NCBI RefSeq assembly: GCF_000421225.1
Contig: NZ_ATWL01000024.1
Location: forward strand, 1-33,520
Source of the DNA: Ruania albidiflava DSM 18029
GTDB lineage: Bacteria; Actinomycetota; Actinomycetes; Actinomycetales; Beutenbergiaceae
Direction: 5' to 3'
DNA length: 33,520 nucleotides
Shown here: one piece after another, positions 6,626-14,400 of the stretch
How positions within the stretch are numbered: position 1 is the first letter of the stretch
Layout of the letters: the number at the start of each line of letters is the position of its first letter
Notes under the pieces: model-generated
Databases searched by the model: none
Told to the model about the DNA's origin: nothing
The model's input: the letters and a program-made list of their open reading frames with translations, nothing else
Program-made: the position numbers and the translations under genes

Positions 6626-9322
6626 TCAGGGGCTCAGGGTGAGGGTGTCCTCGGCGGCCTCGTCCACTGCGGCGCGGGTGAACGGCCACGGGTAGGTCTC
6701 ACCGTCCACCCAGGACTGGTACTGGTCGTCGTAGTGGCTGGAGGCCGGGTGCCCGGAGTTGCCGGTGAGGTTCACCCAGGTGGAGGCGTCCAGGTCGGCC
6801 AGGTCCACCACCATCCGCATCGAGGGCACCCAGTTCACCGCGAAGTTCGGGAAGCCCTCGTCGTCGAAGTCCGAGGCGTCCCACCCGGTGGCGTTCACGA
6901 TCGACGCGCCACCACCGAGCTCCCTGCTGGGCAGGTTCACGTAGTCCCGCACCAGCGCTGGGATACCGTCCCCGCCGAGCACAGCATGGCTGGGGGTGAG
7001 CTGGTGCAGCCGACCCCAACGCCAGTCGGTGGGCTCCTTGCCGAGGGTAACGGACAGCTGCGCGCGGGCCTCCTCCAGCGCCTGCTCCAGGATCTCGTCA
7101 CGCTGCTCCACCACGTTCAGCGTGGCCCGGTCGTCCCACCACGGGGAGTCCTCGTCCTCGAGCAGCTCGGCAACTACCGCGATCGAGCGGCTGTTCCCGC
7201 TGGGCCGCTGCCCCTGCGGCACCTGGTCCCAGAACGTCAGCCGGAGCACGTTCGCCCAGACGGCCGAGAAGTAGGCCGCCGCAGCCGAGTCTTCGCTGTT
7301 GACGTAGTCCCAGTCCTCGAACAGGTCCACTGCCGACTGCACGAAGTCACGCACCTCCGCCGAGAGCTGCACCTCCTGCAGCGTGGGCACCAGCATCTCC
7401 GCGGCCGGATTGGTCTCCACCATCTGGATGGTCGACATGTCCTCGGCGGTGATCGGGTGCCCGGCCTCGATCAGCGCCTCCAGGCGGTCCCGGATCTCCT
7501 GCGCCCGGTAGCCGTAGTCGAAGTCCACGCCCAGCTCCGGGTGCCGGTCCAGGTTCTGCACCGGCTGGTTGGCGGCCACGATGATGCCCTCGGGCGGGTT
7601 CACCTCAGCGGGCAGGTCCTCGAACGGGATGAAGCCCTGCCAGTCGTAGGCGGGGTCCCAGCCGGGCCGGGGCCAGGTGCCGTCAGCGGGCACCGGCCCA
7701 CCGCGCACCTCCGCCCGTACCGGGATGGTGCCCGGCGCCTGGTAGCCGATGTCGCCGTCGGTGGTGGCGTACACGATGTTCTGCGTGGGCACCTCGAACA
7801 CCTCAGCCGCCGAGGCGATGTCCTCCGGACCGGCCGCAGTGGCGAAGGCGAAGACTGCGTCCATGGTGCGGCCAGGCTGCAGCGCGGTCCAGGACAACGC
7901 CACCGCGTACCCGTCCGGGCCCGGCGCTGGTGCGTCCTCGGGCAGCGGACCGTCTGCTGCCGCCCGGGTAGAAGAGATCGCATCGGAGATCAGCGGCCCG
8001 TGCTCGGTGGACCGCACGGTGAGCTCGATCGGGTCGGCACCGTTGACCTCGATCACCTCTGTGCGCGCGGTCAGCGGCAGCCGCTCCCCGCCGTAGAGGT
8101 AGGTGCCGTCGTTGTAGACCCGTTCCAGGAAGAAGTCCGAGGCATCTGAGGCCAGGTTGGTCAGACCCCAGGCCAGGTTCGCGTTGTGCCCGATCACGAT
8201 GCCGGGCATGCCGGCGAAGCCGAACCCGGCCACGTCGAACGGGCAGTCGGCGTCCACGGTCCGGCAGTGCAGCCCCTGCTGGTACCAGATACCAGGCACC
8301 GAGGGCGCCAGGTGCGGGTCGTTGGCCAGCAGCGGCATCCCGGTGGCGGTGTGCTCCCCGGAGACCACCCAAGAGTTGGAGCCGATACCCTCGCCGCCAC
8401 CCATCGGCTCGGGGATCGCGCGCAGCGCGCTCAATGCCGCCTCGATCGAGGCGAGCGCAGCACCCGAGGTGGTGGCGCCGTCCAGCTGGCCGGGAGCCGA
8501 CCCCGCACCCGAGGCGAGCGCAGCACCCGGGGAGGCTGCGCCGTCATCGGCACCGCCGACCGTGCCACCAGCCTGCTCGGCCGCGTTCTCCTGCTGGTGG
8601 GTGATCTCGGTGGGGGTGGGCAGGATCGGCAGGTTCTCCCCGATCGGGTAGTCCGGGTAGATCGCCTGCACCATGGAGAGGTCGCCGGTGCGCCCGTACA
8701 CCGCGGCTCGGGTCAGCTCGTCACTGAAGTTGCCGATCAGGTCCCAGGCCATCGCCTTCAGCCAGGCGAGGGAATCCACTGGCTCCCACGGTTCGATGTC
8801 CGCCACCTCGACGTCCAGCCCCAGGACCGTGTACTCCAGGGCGGTCTCGCTCGGGCTGCGGTCGGCGAGGTAGGCGTTCACCCCGTCGGCATAGGCGGTC
8901 AGATAGCTGCGGGTGTCCGCATCCAGCAGGTCCCACTCCTGCTCGGCCACGTGCCGCCAACCCATCGTGCGGATCGCCCGGTCGGCCTCGATCGCGGCCG
9001 GCACGTTGCCCACCAGCTCGGCCAGCCGGCCCGCGGTCAGGTGCCGGCGGTAGTCCATCTCGAAGAACCGGTCCTGGGCACTCACGTAGCCCTGGGCCAT
9101 GAACAGGTCCACCGGGTCGTCGGCGTAGATGTGCGGGACGCCTCGCTCGTCCCGGACCACCTCCACCTGTGCAGACAGGCCCGGGACGACGAGCTCCCCG
9201 GACGTGTCCGGCAGCGGTCGACGGACGAAGGTGAACGTGGTCACCACACCCACCACCAGCACCACCACGAGCAGGGCGGCCACAGCCAGCAGGACACGGC
9301 GGGCGATCGACTTTCCGGGCAC
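6626..9322 (-). CDS. Penicillin-acylase-family Ntn hydrolase, membrane anchored
   Basis: This 898-residue precursor is an amidase of the penicillin acylase (S45) family. An N-terminal hydrophobic helix (about 9-31) acts as signal anchor or export signal. The alpha chain begins near VVRDERGVPHIYADD. The self-cleavage site is Gly314-Ser315 in GIGSNSWVVSG, which makes Ser315 the N-terminal nucleophile of the beta chain. DPHLAPSVPGIWYQ and GWDASDFDDEGFPNFAVNW are typical beta-chain motifs. The spacer before the cleavage site is an Ala/Gly/Ser-rich stretch (about 245-290) with an internal duplication. Substrates in this family range from penicillins to acyl-homoserine lactones and N-acyl amino acids, and none can be chosen here. 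GTG 9322 follows a TAGGCT -10 box by 6 nt. The gene sits between fthC and the FmdB-like gene. Confidence 0.9.
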   Translation of the reverse strand: MPGKSIARRVLLAVAALLVVVLVVGVVTTFTFVRRPLPDTSGELVVPGLSAQVEVVRDERGVPHIYADDPVDLFMAQGYVSAQDRFFEMDYRRHLTAGRLAELVGNVPAAIEADRAIRTMGWRHVAEQEWDLLDADTRSYLTAYADGVNAYLADRSPSETALEYTVLGLDVEVADIEPWEPVDSLAWLKAMAWDLIGNFSDELTRAAVYGRTGDLSMVQAIYPDYPIGENLPILPTPTEITHQQENAAEQAGGTVGGADDGAASPGAALASGAGSAPGQLDGATTSGAALASIEAALSALRAIPEPMGGGEGIGSNSWVVSGEHTATGMPLLANDPHLAPSVPGIWYQQGLHCRTVDADCPFDVAGFGFAGMPGIVIGHNANLAWGLTNLASDASDFFLERVYNDGTYLYGGERLPLTARTEVIEVNGADPIELTVRSTEHGPLISDAISSTRAAADGPLPEDAPAPGPDGYAVALSWTALQPGRTMDAVFAFATAAGPEDIASAAEVFEVPTQNIVYATTDGDIGYQAPGTIPVRAEVRGGPVPADGTWPRPGWDPAYDWQGFIPFEDLPAEVNPPEGIIVAANQPVQNLDRHPELGVDFDYGYRAQEIRDRLEALIEAGHPITAEDMSTIQMVETNPAAEMLVPTLQEVQLSAEVRDFVQSAVDLFEDWDYVNSEDSAAAAYFSAVWANVLRLTFWDQVPQGQRPSGNSRSIAVVAELLEDEDSPWWDDRATLNVVEQRDEILEQALEEARAQLSVTLGKEPTDWRWGRLHQLTPSHAVLGGDGIPALVRDYVNLPSRELGGGASIVNATGWDASDFDDEGFPNFAVNWVPSMRMVVDLADLDASTWVNLTGNSGHPASSHYDDQYQSWVDGETYPWPFTRAAVDEAAEDTLTLSP
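8448..8573. repeat. Imperfect 63-bp tandem duplication inside the acylase spacer
   Basis: The 19-bp sequence GAGGCGAGCGCAGCACCCG occurs at 8448 and again at 8511, exactly 63 bp apart. The CGCCGTC motif downstream repeats with the same offset, after which similarity fades. The units encode 21 residues each in the Ala/Gly/Ser-rich spacer between alpha and beta chains. Confidence 0.65.
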
Positions 9323-9328
9323 GTGCTG

Positions 9329-9334
9329 AGCCTA
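9329..9334 (-). promoter_or_regulatory. -10 box, leaderless promoter of the acylase gene
   Basis: TAGGCT on the minus strand is followed by CAGCAC and then GTG 9322. The box and spacing match those before the S9 peptidase gene exactly. Confidence 0.5.
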
Positions 9335-9422
9335 GCCATCCTCGCTGGGAAGCAGTGGGAGGGACACTGCCGCGGGAAGCAGGTCACCTGCCGGACAGGA
9401 ACATCCGGGCGGCGGTCGGCGT

Positions 9423-9428
9423 TAGGAT
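9423..9428 (+). promoter_or_regulatory. Possible -10 box of the FmdB/Ruc-like gene
   Basis: TAGGAT lies 53 nt before GTG 9482, leaving room for a 5' leader with the strong GGAGG ribosome binding site at 9472-9476. Unlike its neighbours this gene would have a leadered mRNA. No clear -35 box is seen. Confidence 0.35.
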
Positions 9429-9481
9429 GGTCGGCGGACCGCGGCTTGGCGCGTGTCCGGTTGATCCGAACGGAGGATTCG

Positions 9482-9808
9482 GTGCCCACCTACGCGTATG
9501 CATGTACGCAGTGCTCTCACCGGTTCGACATCTATCAGTCGTTCACGGAAGATGCCCTGACCACCTGCCCCGAGTGCGGGCAGCAGTCCCTGCGCAAGGT
9601 GTTCTCCCCCGTGGGAGTCGTGTTCAAGGGGTCGGGCTTCTACCGTACCGACTCCCGGTCCACGGAGACCTCCAGCAGCCCGGCGGCGAAGTCGGAGTCC
9701 AGCTCTGGCGAGAGCAAGTCCGAGGCCAAGTCCGAGGCCAAGTCGGCGACCAAGTCCGAGAAGCCTGCGTCCTCCTCGGCGCCAGCGAAGGCTGCCGCCT
9801 CCAGCTGA
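9482..9808 (+). CDS. FmdB/Ruc-type zinc-ribbon protein
   Basis: This 108-residue protein has an N-terminal zinc ribbon, PTYAYACTQCSHRFD, with Cys8 and Cys11 paired with Cys29 and Cys32 (CPEC). The family segment LRKVFSPVGVVFKGSGFYRTD follows. From about residue 60 the tail is disordered and built of Lys/Ser/Glu/Ala repeats. The family is often labelled FmdB regulator. The mycobacterial member beside fthC (Ruc) was shown to be a redox-switched chaperone that works by losing zinc and forming disulfides, and its tail is also disordered. The same role here is inferred from the cysteines, tail and locus. GTG 9482 is fixed by GGAGG at 9472-9476 and by the invariant PTYxY start. Confidence 0.88.
   Translation: MPTYAYACTQCSHRFDIYQSFTEDALTTCPECGQQSLRKVFSPVGVVFKGSGFYRTDSRSTETSSSPAAKSESSSGESKSEAKSEAKSATKSEKPASSSAPAKAAASS
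9716..9763 (+). repeat. Four 12-bp tandem repeats in the tail of the FmdB/Ruc-like gene
   Basis: The unit AAGTCCGAGGCC occurs perfectly at 9716 and 9728, and in altered form at 9740 and 9752. It encodes Lys-Ser-Glu-Ala. Slippage could change the tail length between strains. Confidence 0.7.
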
Positions 9809-9825
9809 CCGGACCGGTGGTCAGC
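9804..9825 (+). terminator. Small hairpin at the end of the FmdB/Ruc-like gene
   Basis: GCTGACC (9804-9810) pairs with GGTCAGC (9819-9825) around an 8-nt loop, and the stop codon lies in the left arm. No T-run follows. A second inverted repeat, CAGCAGGTC/GACCTGCTG, spans 9822-9867. Termination here is plausible because the next gene has its own promoter. Confidence 0.4.
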
Positions 9826-9921
9826 AGGTCGCCGACCGGGTGGACAAGCTGGCGGGTTGACCTGCTGCCTAGTTGTCCACAACCCCACCTCGACGGCGGA
9901 GCTCCCCGGGGCTAGCGCACG

Positions 9922-9927
9922 TAGCGT
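9922..9927 (+). promoter_or_regulatory. -10 box, leaderless promoter of the SAF gene
   Basis: TAGCGT is followed by CCGGTC and ATG 9934, again a 6-nt gap with no ribosome binding site. Confidence 0.5.
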
Positions 9928-9933
9928 CCGGTC

Positions 9934-10635
9934 ATGGGTTCCGATCCGTCCCCCCGCTCCCCTGCTGGTCGTGGCCTGTCCGCTCGGCGGCTCCTGCGCC
10001 GGTTGCGGCCGGTGCTGTGGCGCTACCGGTTCGTGCTGGCTGCCTTGTGCCTCGCCTGGACGGTGGTGCTGGTGGTGCCGGCGCTGCAACCGGCTCCGCC
10101 CGGGCAGAGCGTGCTGGTTGCCGAGCGTGACCTGCCCGCCGGCACTGTGCTCGAGGCCCGGGACCTGACGCGGGTGGAGCTGCCCGAGGCACCGGATGCG
10201 GCCCTGGGCCGCGGGGACCTTGTCGGGCAGCGCCTGGCTGTCGCAGCTCCGGCCGGGCTGCCGCTGGTGCCCAGTCTCCTGGTGGGGGCCGGTGTAGCCG
10301 AGGGAGCACCGCCGGGCACTGTCGTGGCACCGGTCCAGCTCGCCGACCCAGCGCTGGTGCAGCTGCTGCAGGTCGGCGACCGGTTGGACCTGTACCTCGT
10401 CCCCGCGGCCGGCGGTCCGGGTGAGGCACAGCTGGTCACCTCCGGTGCCCTGGTGCTCAGCCTGCTCGGCTCGCCGGAGGGTGCCGTGGGGCTGCTCGGC
10501 GGCACCGGAGACCAGCACAGCGGCGTGGTGGTGGTCGCTGCCGACAGCGCAGACGCTACTCTTCTGACCGGTACCAACGGGCTGGCCAGCTTCCGGGCGG
10601 TCGTGGTACCGGCTCATCGGGCATCATCCGAATGA
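9934..10635 (+). CDS. SAF-domain membrane protein (CpaB/RcpC-like)
   Basis: This 233-residue protein has a basic N-terminus (RLLRRLRPVLWRYR), one transmembrane helix (about 33-51) and an extracytoplasmic SAF domain. The SAF domain begins at VLVAERDLPAGTVLEARDLTRVELPE and continues through LVGQRLAVAAPAGLPLVPSLL. SAF domains occur in CpaB/RcpC, which helps assemble Flp pili, and in sugar-binding proteins. This short actinobacterial form has no known specific role that I can name. The last part (HSGVVVVAADSADATLL) resembles the CpaB C-terminus. There are no tad or flp genes in the window, so a pilus role is not supported. Its TGA stop ends 11 nt before the mscL start, so the two are probably co-transcribed. 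Confidence 0.82.
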   Translation: MGSDPSPRSPAGRGLSARRLLRRLRPVLWRYRFVLAALCLAWTVVLVVPALQPAPPGQSVLVAERDLPAGTVLEARDLTRVELPEAPDAALGRGDLVGQRLAVAAPAGLPLVPSLLVGAGVAEGAPPGTVVAPVQLADPALVQLLQVGDRLDLYLVPAAGGPGEAQLVTSGALVLSLLGSPEGAVGLLGGTGDQHSGVVVVAADSADATLLTGTNGLASFRAVVVPAHRASSE

Positions 10636-10646
10636 AAGGAATTGCC

Positions 10647-11048
10647 GTGCTGCAGGGGTTCAAGGAGTTCATCTCTCGCGGGAACGCAGTCGATCTCGCC
10701 GTCGGTGTAGTCATCGGTGCCGCGTTCGGCGCAGTGATCACCGCAATCGTCGACCATGTCCTCAACCCGCTGATCGGCGGGATCTTCGGCCAGCCGAACC
10801 TGGACCGGATCTGGGTGATCACCCTCAACGGCGGCCCGGAGCCGACCGAGATCCTGCTCGGTGCGGTGCTGACCGCGCTGATCAACTTCCTCCTGGTCGC
10901 CGCAGCGATCTACTTCCTGGTGGTCCTCCCGCTGAACAAGCTGGCCGAACGGCGGGCCCTCGGTAAGGAGCCCGAGCCGGAGGAGCAGTCCGAGGACGTC
11001 GTGCTGCTCACCGAGATCCGCGACCTGCTCGCCCAGCCAAAGGCGTAG
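10647..11048 (+). CDS. mscL: Large-conductance mechanosensitive channel MscL
   Basis: This 133-residue membrane channel opens under membrane tension to release solutes during osmotic downshift. The start LQGFKEFISRGNAVDLAVGVVIGAAFGAVITAIV is the canonical N-terminal amphipathic helix plus TM1. The periplasmic loop (GIFGQPNLDRIWV) and TM2 (INFLLVAAAIYFLVVLPLNKL) follow, with the usual charged cytoplasmic helix (DVVLLTEIRDLLAQ) at the end. I chose GTG 10647 because AAGGA at 10636-10640 is well spaced and the family begins here. The in-frame ATG 10632, which overlaps the SAF stop, would add five atypical residues. Confidence 0.95.
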   Translation: MLQGFKEFISRGNAVDLAVGVVIGAAFGAVITAIVDHVLNPLIGGIFGQPNLDRIWVITLNGGPEPTEILLGAVLTALINFLLVAAAIYFLVVLPLNKLAERRALGKEPEPEEQSEDVVLLTEIRDLLAQPKA

Positions 11049-11075
11049 CCGGCTCCCCGGCCACCTGCCCAACAC

Positions 11076-11135
11076 CGCGAGGGTGTCCTTAGGGTTGTAA
11101 AAGCCTGTATTTGCGACCATAAGGTCACCCTCGCG
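11076..11135 (+). terminator. Long 60-nt hairpin between convergent genes
   Basis: Arms 11076-11101 and 11110-11135 pair over 26 positions with only two mismatches and an 8-nt loop. Two of the pairs are G-T wobbles that form only in the plus-strand RNA. The outer part is CGCGAGGGTG/CACCCTCGCG. The inner part is A/T-rich (GGTTGTAAA/TTTGCGACC) and unlike its surroundings. It lies 27 nt after mscL and before the end of the minus-strand genes, so a terminator role fits, but its length is more like that of a mobile palindromic repeat. Confidence 0.6.
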
Positions 11136-11168
11136 TGGGCCGCAGCGGCGTCTGCGCCGTGCAGGCCG

Positions 11169-11432
11169 TCACCAGTGCGGCGGCTTCTCCCGCAGGATGC
11201 GCTGATCGGAGTCCGACTCGCCCTCATCGGTGTCACCCCAGGCCCGCGGGTCGTCCTCCCAGGCGGTACGGTGCCACACCGGTTCCGGGCCGCGGCCTGG
11301 GTCGACGGCGCGACGGTGCCGGCGCTTGCCGCGCGGCTTCGCAGTGCCGGCACCGTGCTCGCTCCTGGGGCCCTCCTCGGGCTGCGCCGGTGCAGACTGC
11401 TCGACCGGTGGCTCCTGCGGGGTGCTGCTCAT
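11169..11432 (-). CDS. Small acidic/basic hypothetical protein ending REKPPHW
   Basis: This 87-residue protein has no recognised domain. It has a Pro/Glu-rich N-terminus, a basic patch (AKPRGKRRHRRA) and a tryptophan- and aspartate-rich C-terminus, with WHRTAWEDDPRAWGD, then a short acidic stretch, then ILREKPPHW. The distinctive end, which I recall in short actinobacterial proteins, suggests a real gene. ATG 11432 lies 10 nt after the stop of the large helicase-like gene, so it is its operon partner. An in-frame open stretch continues upstream but lies inside the large gene. Its function is unknown. Confidence 0.65.
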   Translation of the reverse strand: MSSTPQEPPVEQSAPAQPEEGPRSEHGAGTAKPRGKRRHRRAVDPGRGPEPVWHRTAWEDDPRAWGDTDEGESDSDQRILREKPPHW

Positions 11433-11442
11433 CGGGTACGGC

Positions 11443-14400
11443 TCATGGGCGGGTGCCCGTTTCGTCGCCGCCGGTCTCGTCCTTCGCGGTGACGCTGTCC
11501 GGCGCGGCGGTACTGTCCGGTTCGGTGGCCTCGTCCGATGCGGTGCGGCTGGCGGCGGCGCTTCGACCAGCGGCCTCCTCAGTCGTACCACCTGCACTGC
11601 TGCTGCCGTCTCCAGCATCTTCGTCGTGGTCTGCTGGCGACGCTGCTGAGTCGGTCGGCTCCACGGCCAGCCCGGAGCGGCGGGCGGCGGCGCCGAGCAC
11701 CGCATCCACGTGCGTGCCCCGACGGGCGATCCCGAGCTCGGCGCGCAGTGCCTCGCGCAGCTCGGTCACCGTGCGTGGGGTGCCGTCGGCAGCGATCCAG
11801 GCGACCAGTGCGTCGAAGTCGTCGTCGCCGTAGCGGCTCAGCGGCTGCCCGGGGCGCACGTCCGGACGTGGTCCGCGGGCTTCGTGACCGGCGGTGGCAC
11901 CCGCCGACGCGTCGTGCTCCCCGACCATCGCCAGCCCGCGAGCCGAGGTGGTCGTGGCGGGGTCGTTCTGCCGCTGGGCCGCAGCGTCGGGGGCTGCCGC
12001 TCCCTCAGCACCGGCTGCGGGGTCGCCGTCCTCCTCCACATGGTCGGGCAGTGCCACCGTCGACTGGGACCGTCCACCATCGGTGCGAGCTGCCACGAGG
12101 TCTTCGACCACGGTGGCGATCCGTTCGGCTTCACCCTGAGGGTCCATGAACACGGCGCTGGAGTAGACCGTGCGTACCACCCATCCCCGGGCGGCGAGGC
12201 GTTCGATCCAGTGCCGGTCCCGGCGGCGCAGGCTCGGTTCGGCCATGTACTCGTGGTCGTCGGTGAGCACGGCGAGCAGCAGCTCTCCGGGCAGGGCCGG
12301 GTGGCCCACGGCGAGCGGGATCCGTACCCCGCCCGGGTGCCCGTACCGGGGCACCACCGTCAGGCCGCGGCGCCAGAGCCGTTCGGCCAGGTCGACCAGC
12401 AACCGGTCCACCTCAGGTGCGGCAGGCTCCGGCTCTTCTTCGGCCTTGCCGTCGGCAGCCAGCCGGAGAACGCCACCGAGCATCTGCGACCCGGCCGAGC
12501 GCAGCCGTGCAGGGTCCAGGTCGTCCGGTTGCAGGCAGCTGACCACGGTCAGGCGGGTGCGGACGGCGTCCAGCGCATCCACCAGGAACTCGGCCCCGTC
12601 CGGTCCCGAGATCACCCCGAACCGGTGCAGCACCCGCCCGTGCGGGGTCTTGCCGAAGCCGAGCGTGAGGATGATCGCATCCCGCCGCAGCCCGGCTGCG
12701 GACTCCACGTCCACCACGGTGAACGCCTCCGGCCGGTCGGAGTCGAAGAAGGACGCGACGCTGGCGCTGCCGGCGGCCACGGACAGCACCGCCTCGCGCA
12801 CCCGGTCGGCGTGCCGGGTGTTCAGCGCGATCACTGCGAGGGTCTCGTCCGGGCGGGTGAGCGCATGGTCGATCACCAGGTCCACCACCCGGTCCACCTC
12901 GGCCTGCACGCTCTCCACCACGTTCACTCCGGGGGCGGGCATCCCGGTGCCGTCCACCACGTCCAGCTCGATCCGCCCAGGGCCGGGTGGTTCCGGCAGC
13001 GGCCGGACCACCCCTTCGTACCCGTGGGCGGCGAGGAAGGCAGCCAGGTGGGCGTCCTGGCTGGACCGGCTGGCCGGCAGGGTGAGCCGGGGCAGGAAGT
13101 CCAGCGAGCCGATGACTCCCGTGCCACCGCGGCGGGTGTCGCCGACCACCACGACCTGCCGGGAGCGCACGATGGCCGACACCGTCTGCTCCACCGGTAC
13201 GTGCTGCACCGCGTCCAGCACCAGCAGGTCCACGTCCCGGGTGGCCGGCAGCACCTGCGGCACCACCATCGGCGGCACCACCCAGATCGGCCGAGGCGCC
13301 CAGACCACGGCGGAGAACCGGGTGAGCAGCTCCTTCAGGTCGGTGCTGCCGGCGCGCACCGCACGGTAGAAGTCCTGCGCCCGGGGACGGTCCTCGGCGA
13401 TCACAGCGCGCACGTGCTCTCGTGCTGCCGCGAGCACGCCGGCGGTCAGGCTGGCCACCTGCGCCTGGTCCTTCTCCCGCAGCGTCTCGGCCGAGGCAGT
13501 CAGCGTGGAGGAGTCCAGACCGGCGAGCACCGGGTCCTCACCGAGGATCTCCTCCAGCACGCTGGACCACCAGGCCAGGTCGAACTCTGCGCCGACCAGC
13601 TCGGTGGCCACCCGGCGGTGGGTGAGGTCCTCCAGCAGGTCGCCCAGCCCGAGGTCGGTCAGCTGGGCGAGCACGGCGGCACGTTCGGGCAGCTGGCGCA
13701 GCGTGGCATCGTCGGCGCCCAGGCGGGAGATGCGGGAGGCTAGCTCGGGCAGCGGCAGCTCCTCCAGGGTGCGGTCACCGAGCGAGCCGCTGAGCACCGG
13801 GTTGAGCTCGGTGACCAGGTCGGTCACCCGTGTCTCCGTGCTGAGGATCTCGCTCATCCCCTCCGGCAGCCGCGGCCAGCCGCCGCTGGCGCAGTGCCGC
13901 CGCCAGACGTTCCGGCGGGACTGCACGTCCAGCAGCTCGGCGTGCAGGTCACCCACGGCCACACCTGGGCGGACGAGGTCCTTGGCCTGCTTGCGCAGCC
14001 GGCGGCGGGCGCCCCACCGCAGGGCCGCGTCGTGCTGGGCGCGCCAGGCGCGGGTCGCGGTCGCGGCCACCAGGTCCGCCGGGGAACGTTCGAACACCTG
14101 CGGGGTGAACACGTCCAGGGAGGACCGGATGCCATCGAGGAGCACCAGCTGCTCGGACCAGGCCGCCAGCGTGGGTGCCTCGTCCAGCCCGGTCTGGGCT
14201 GCGGTGCGGGCGATCTGCTCGGTGAGCACCGGCATGAGCTCATCCAGCTCGCGCACCCGCTCCAGCGTGGCGGTAGCGTGCTCGGCGGAGGTCAGCCGGG
14301 CGCCGAACCACGGGGTGTCGGCCGCGCGCAGCCGGAACGCACCGAGCGCGGCAGCGCGAGCGAGCTGCTCGCGGGCATGCTGGCGTGCTGCACCGTCCAT

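Noticed and set aside
6626-9322. Horizontal insertion of the acylase between fthC and the FmdB-like gene
   Set aside because: Codon use and G+C look like the neighbours, the promoter matches the local leaderless type, and no mobile-element ends flank it, so there is no positive sign of recent transfer.
8186-9481. Long plus-strand open frame antisense to the acylase, joined in frame to the FmdB/Ruc-like gene
   Set aside because: It is a G/C-rich shadow of the acylase gene. The ribosome binding site at 9472-9476 and the invariant PTYAY start place the real gene start at 9482.
9716-9763. CRISPR-like array
   Set aside because: The 12-bp units have no spacers and are in frame inside a coding tail. 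No CRISPR array or cas gene is seen anywhere in the window.
10632-10646. MscL start at ATG 10632
   Set aside because: It is attractive because of the ATGA overlap with the SAF gene, but the family starts at the LQGFKEF helix and AAGGA is placed for GTG 10647.
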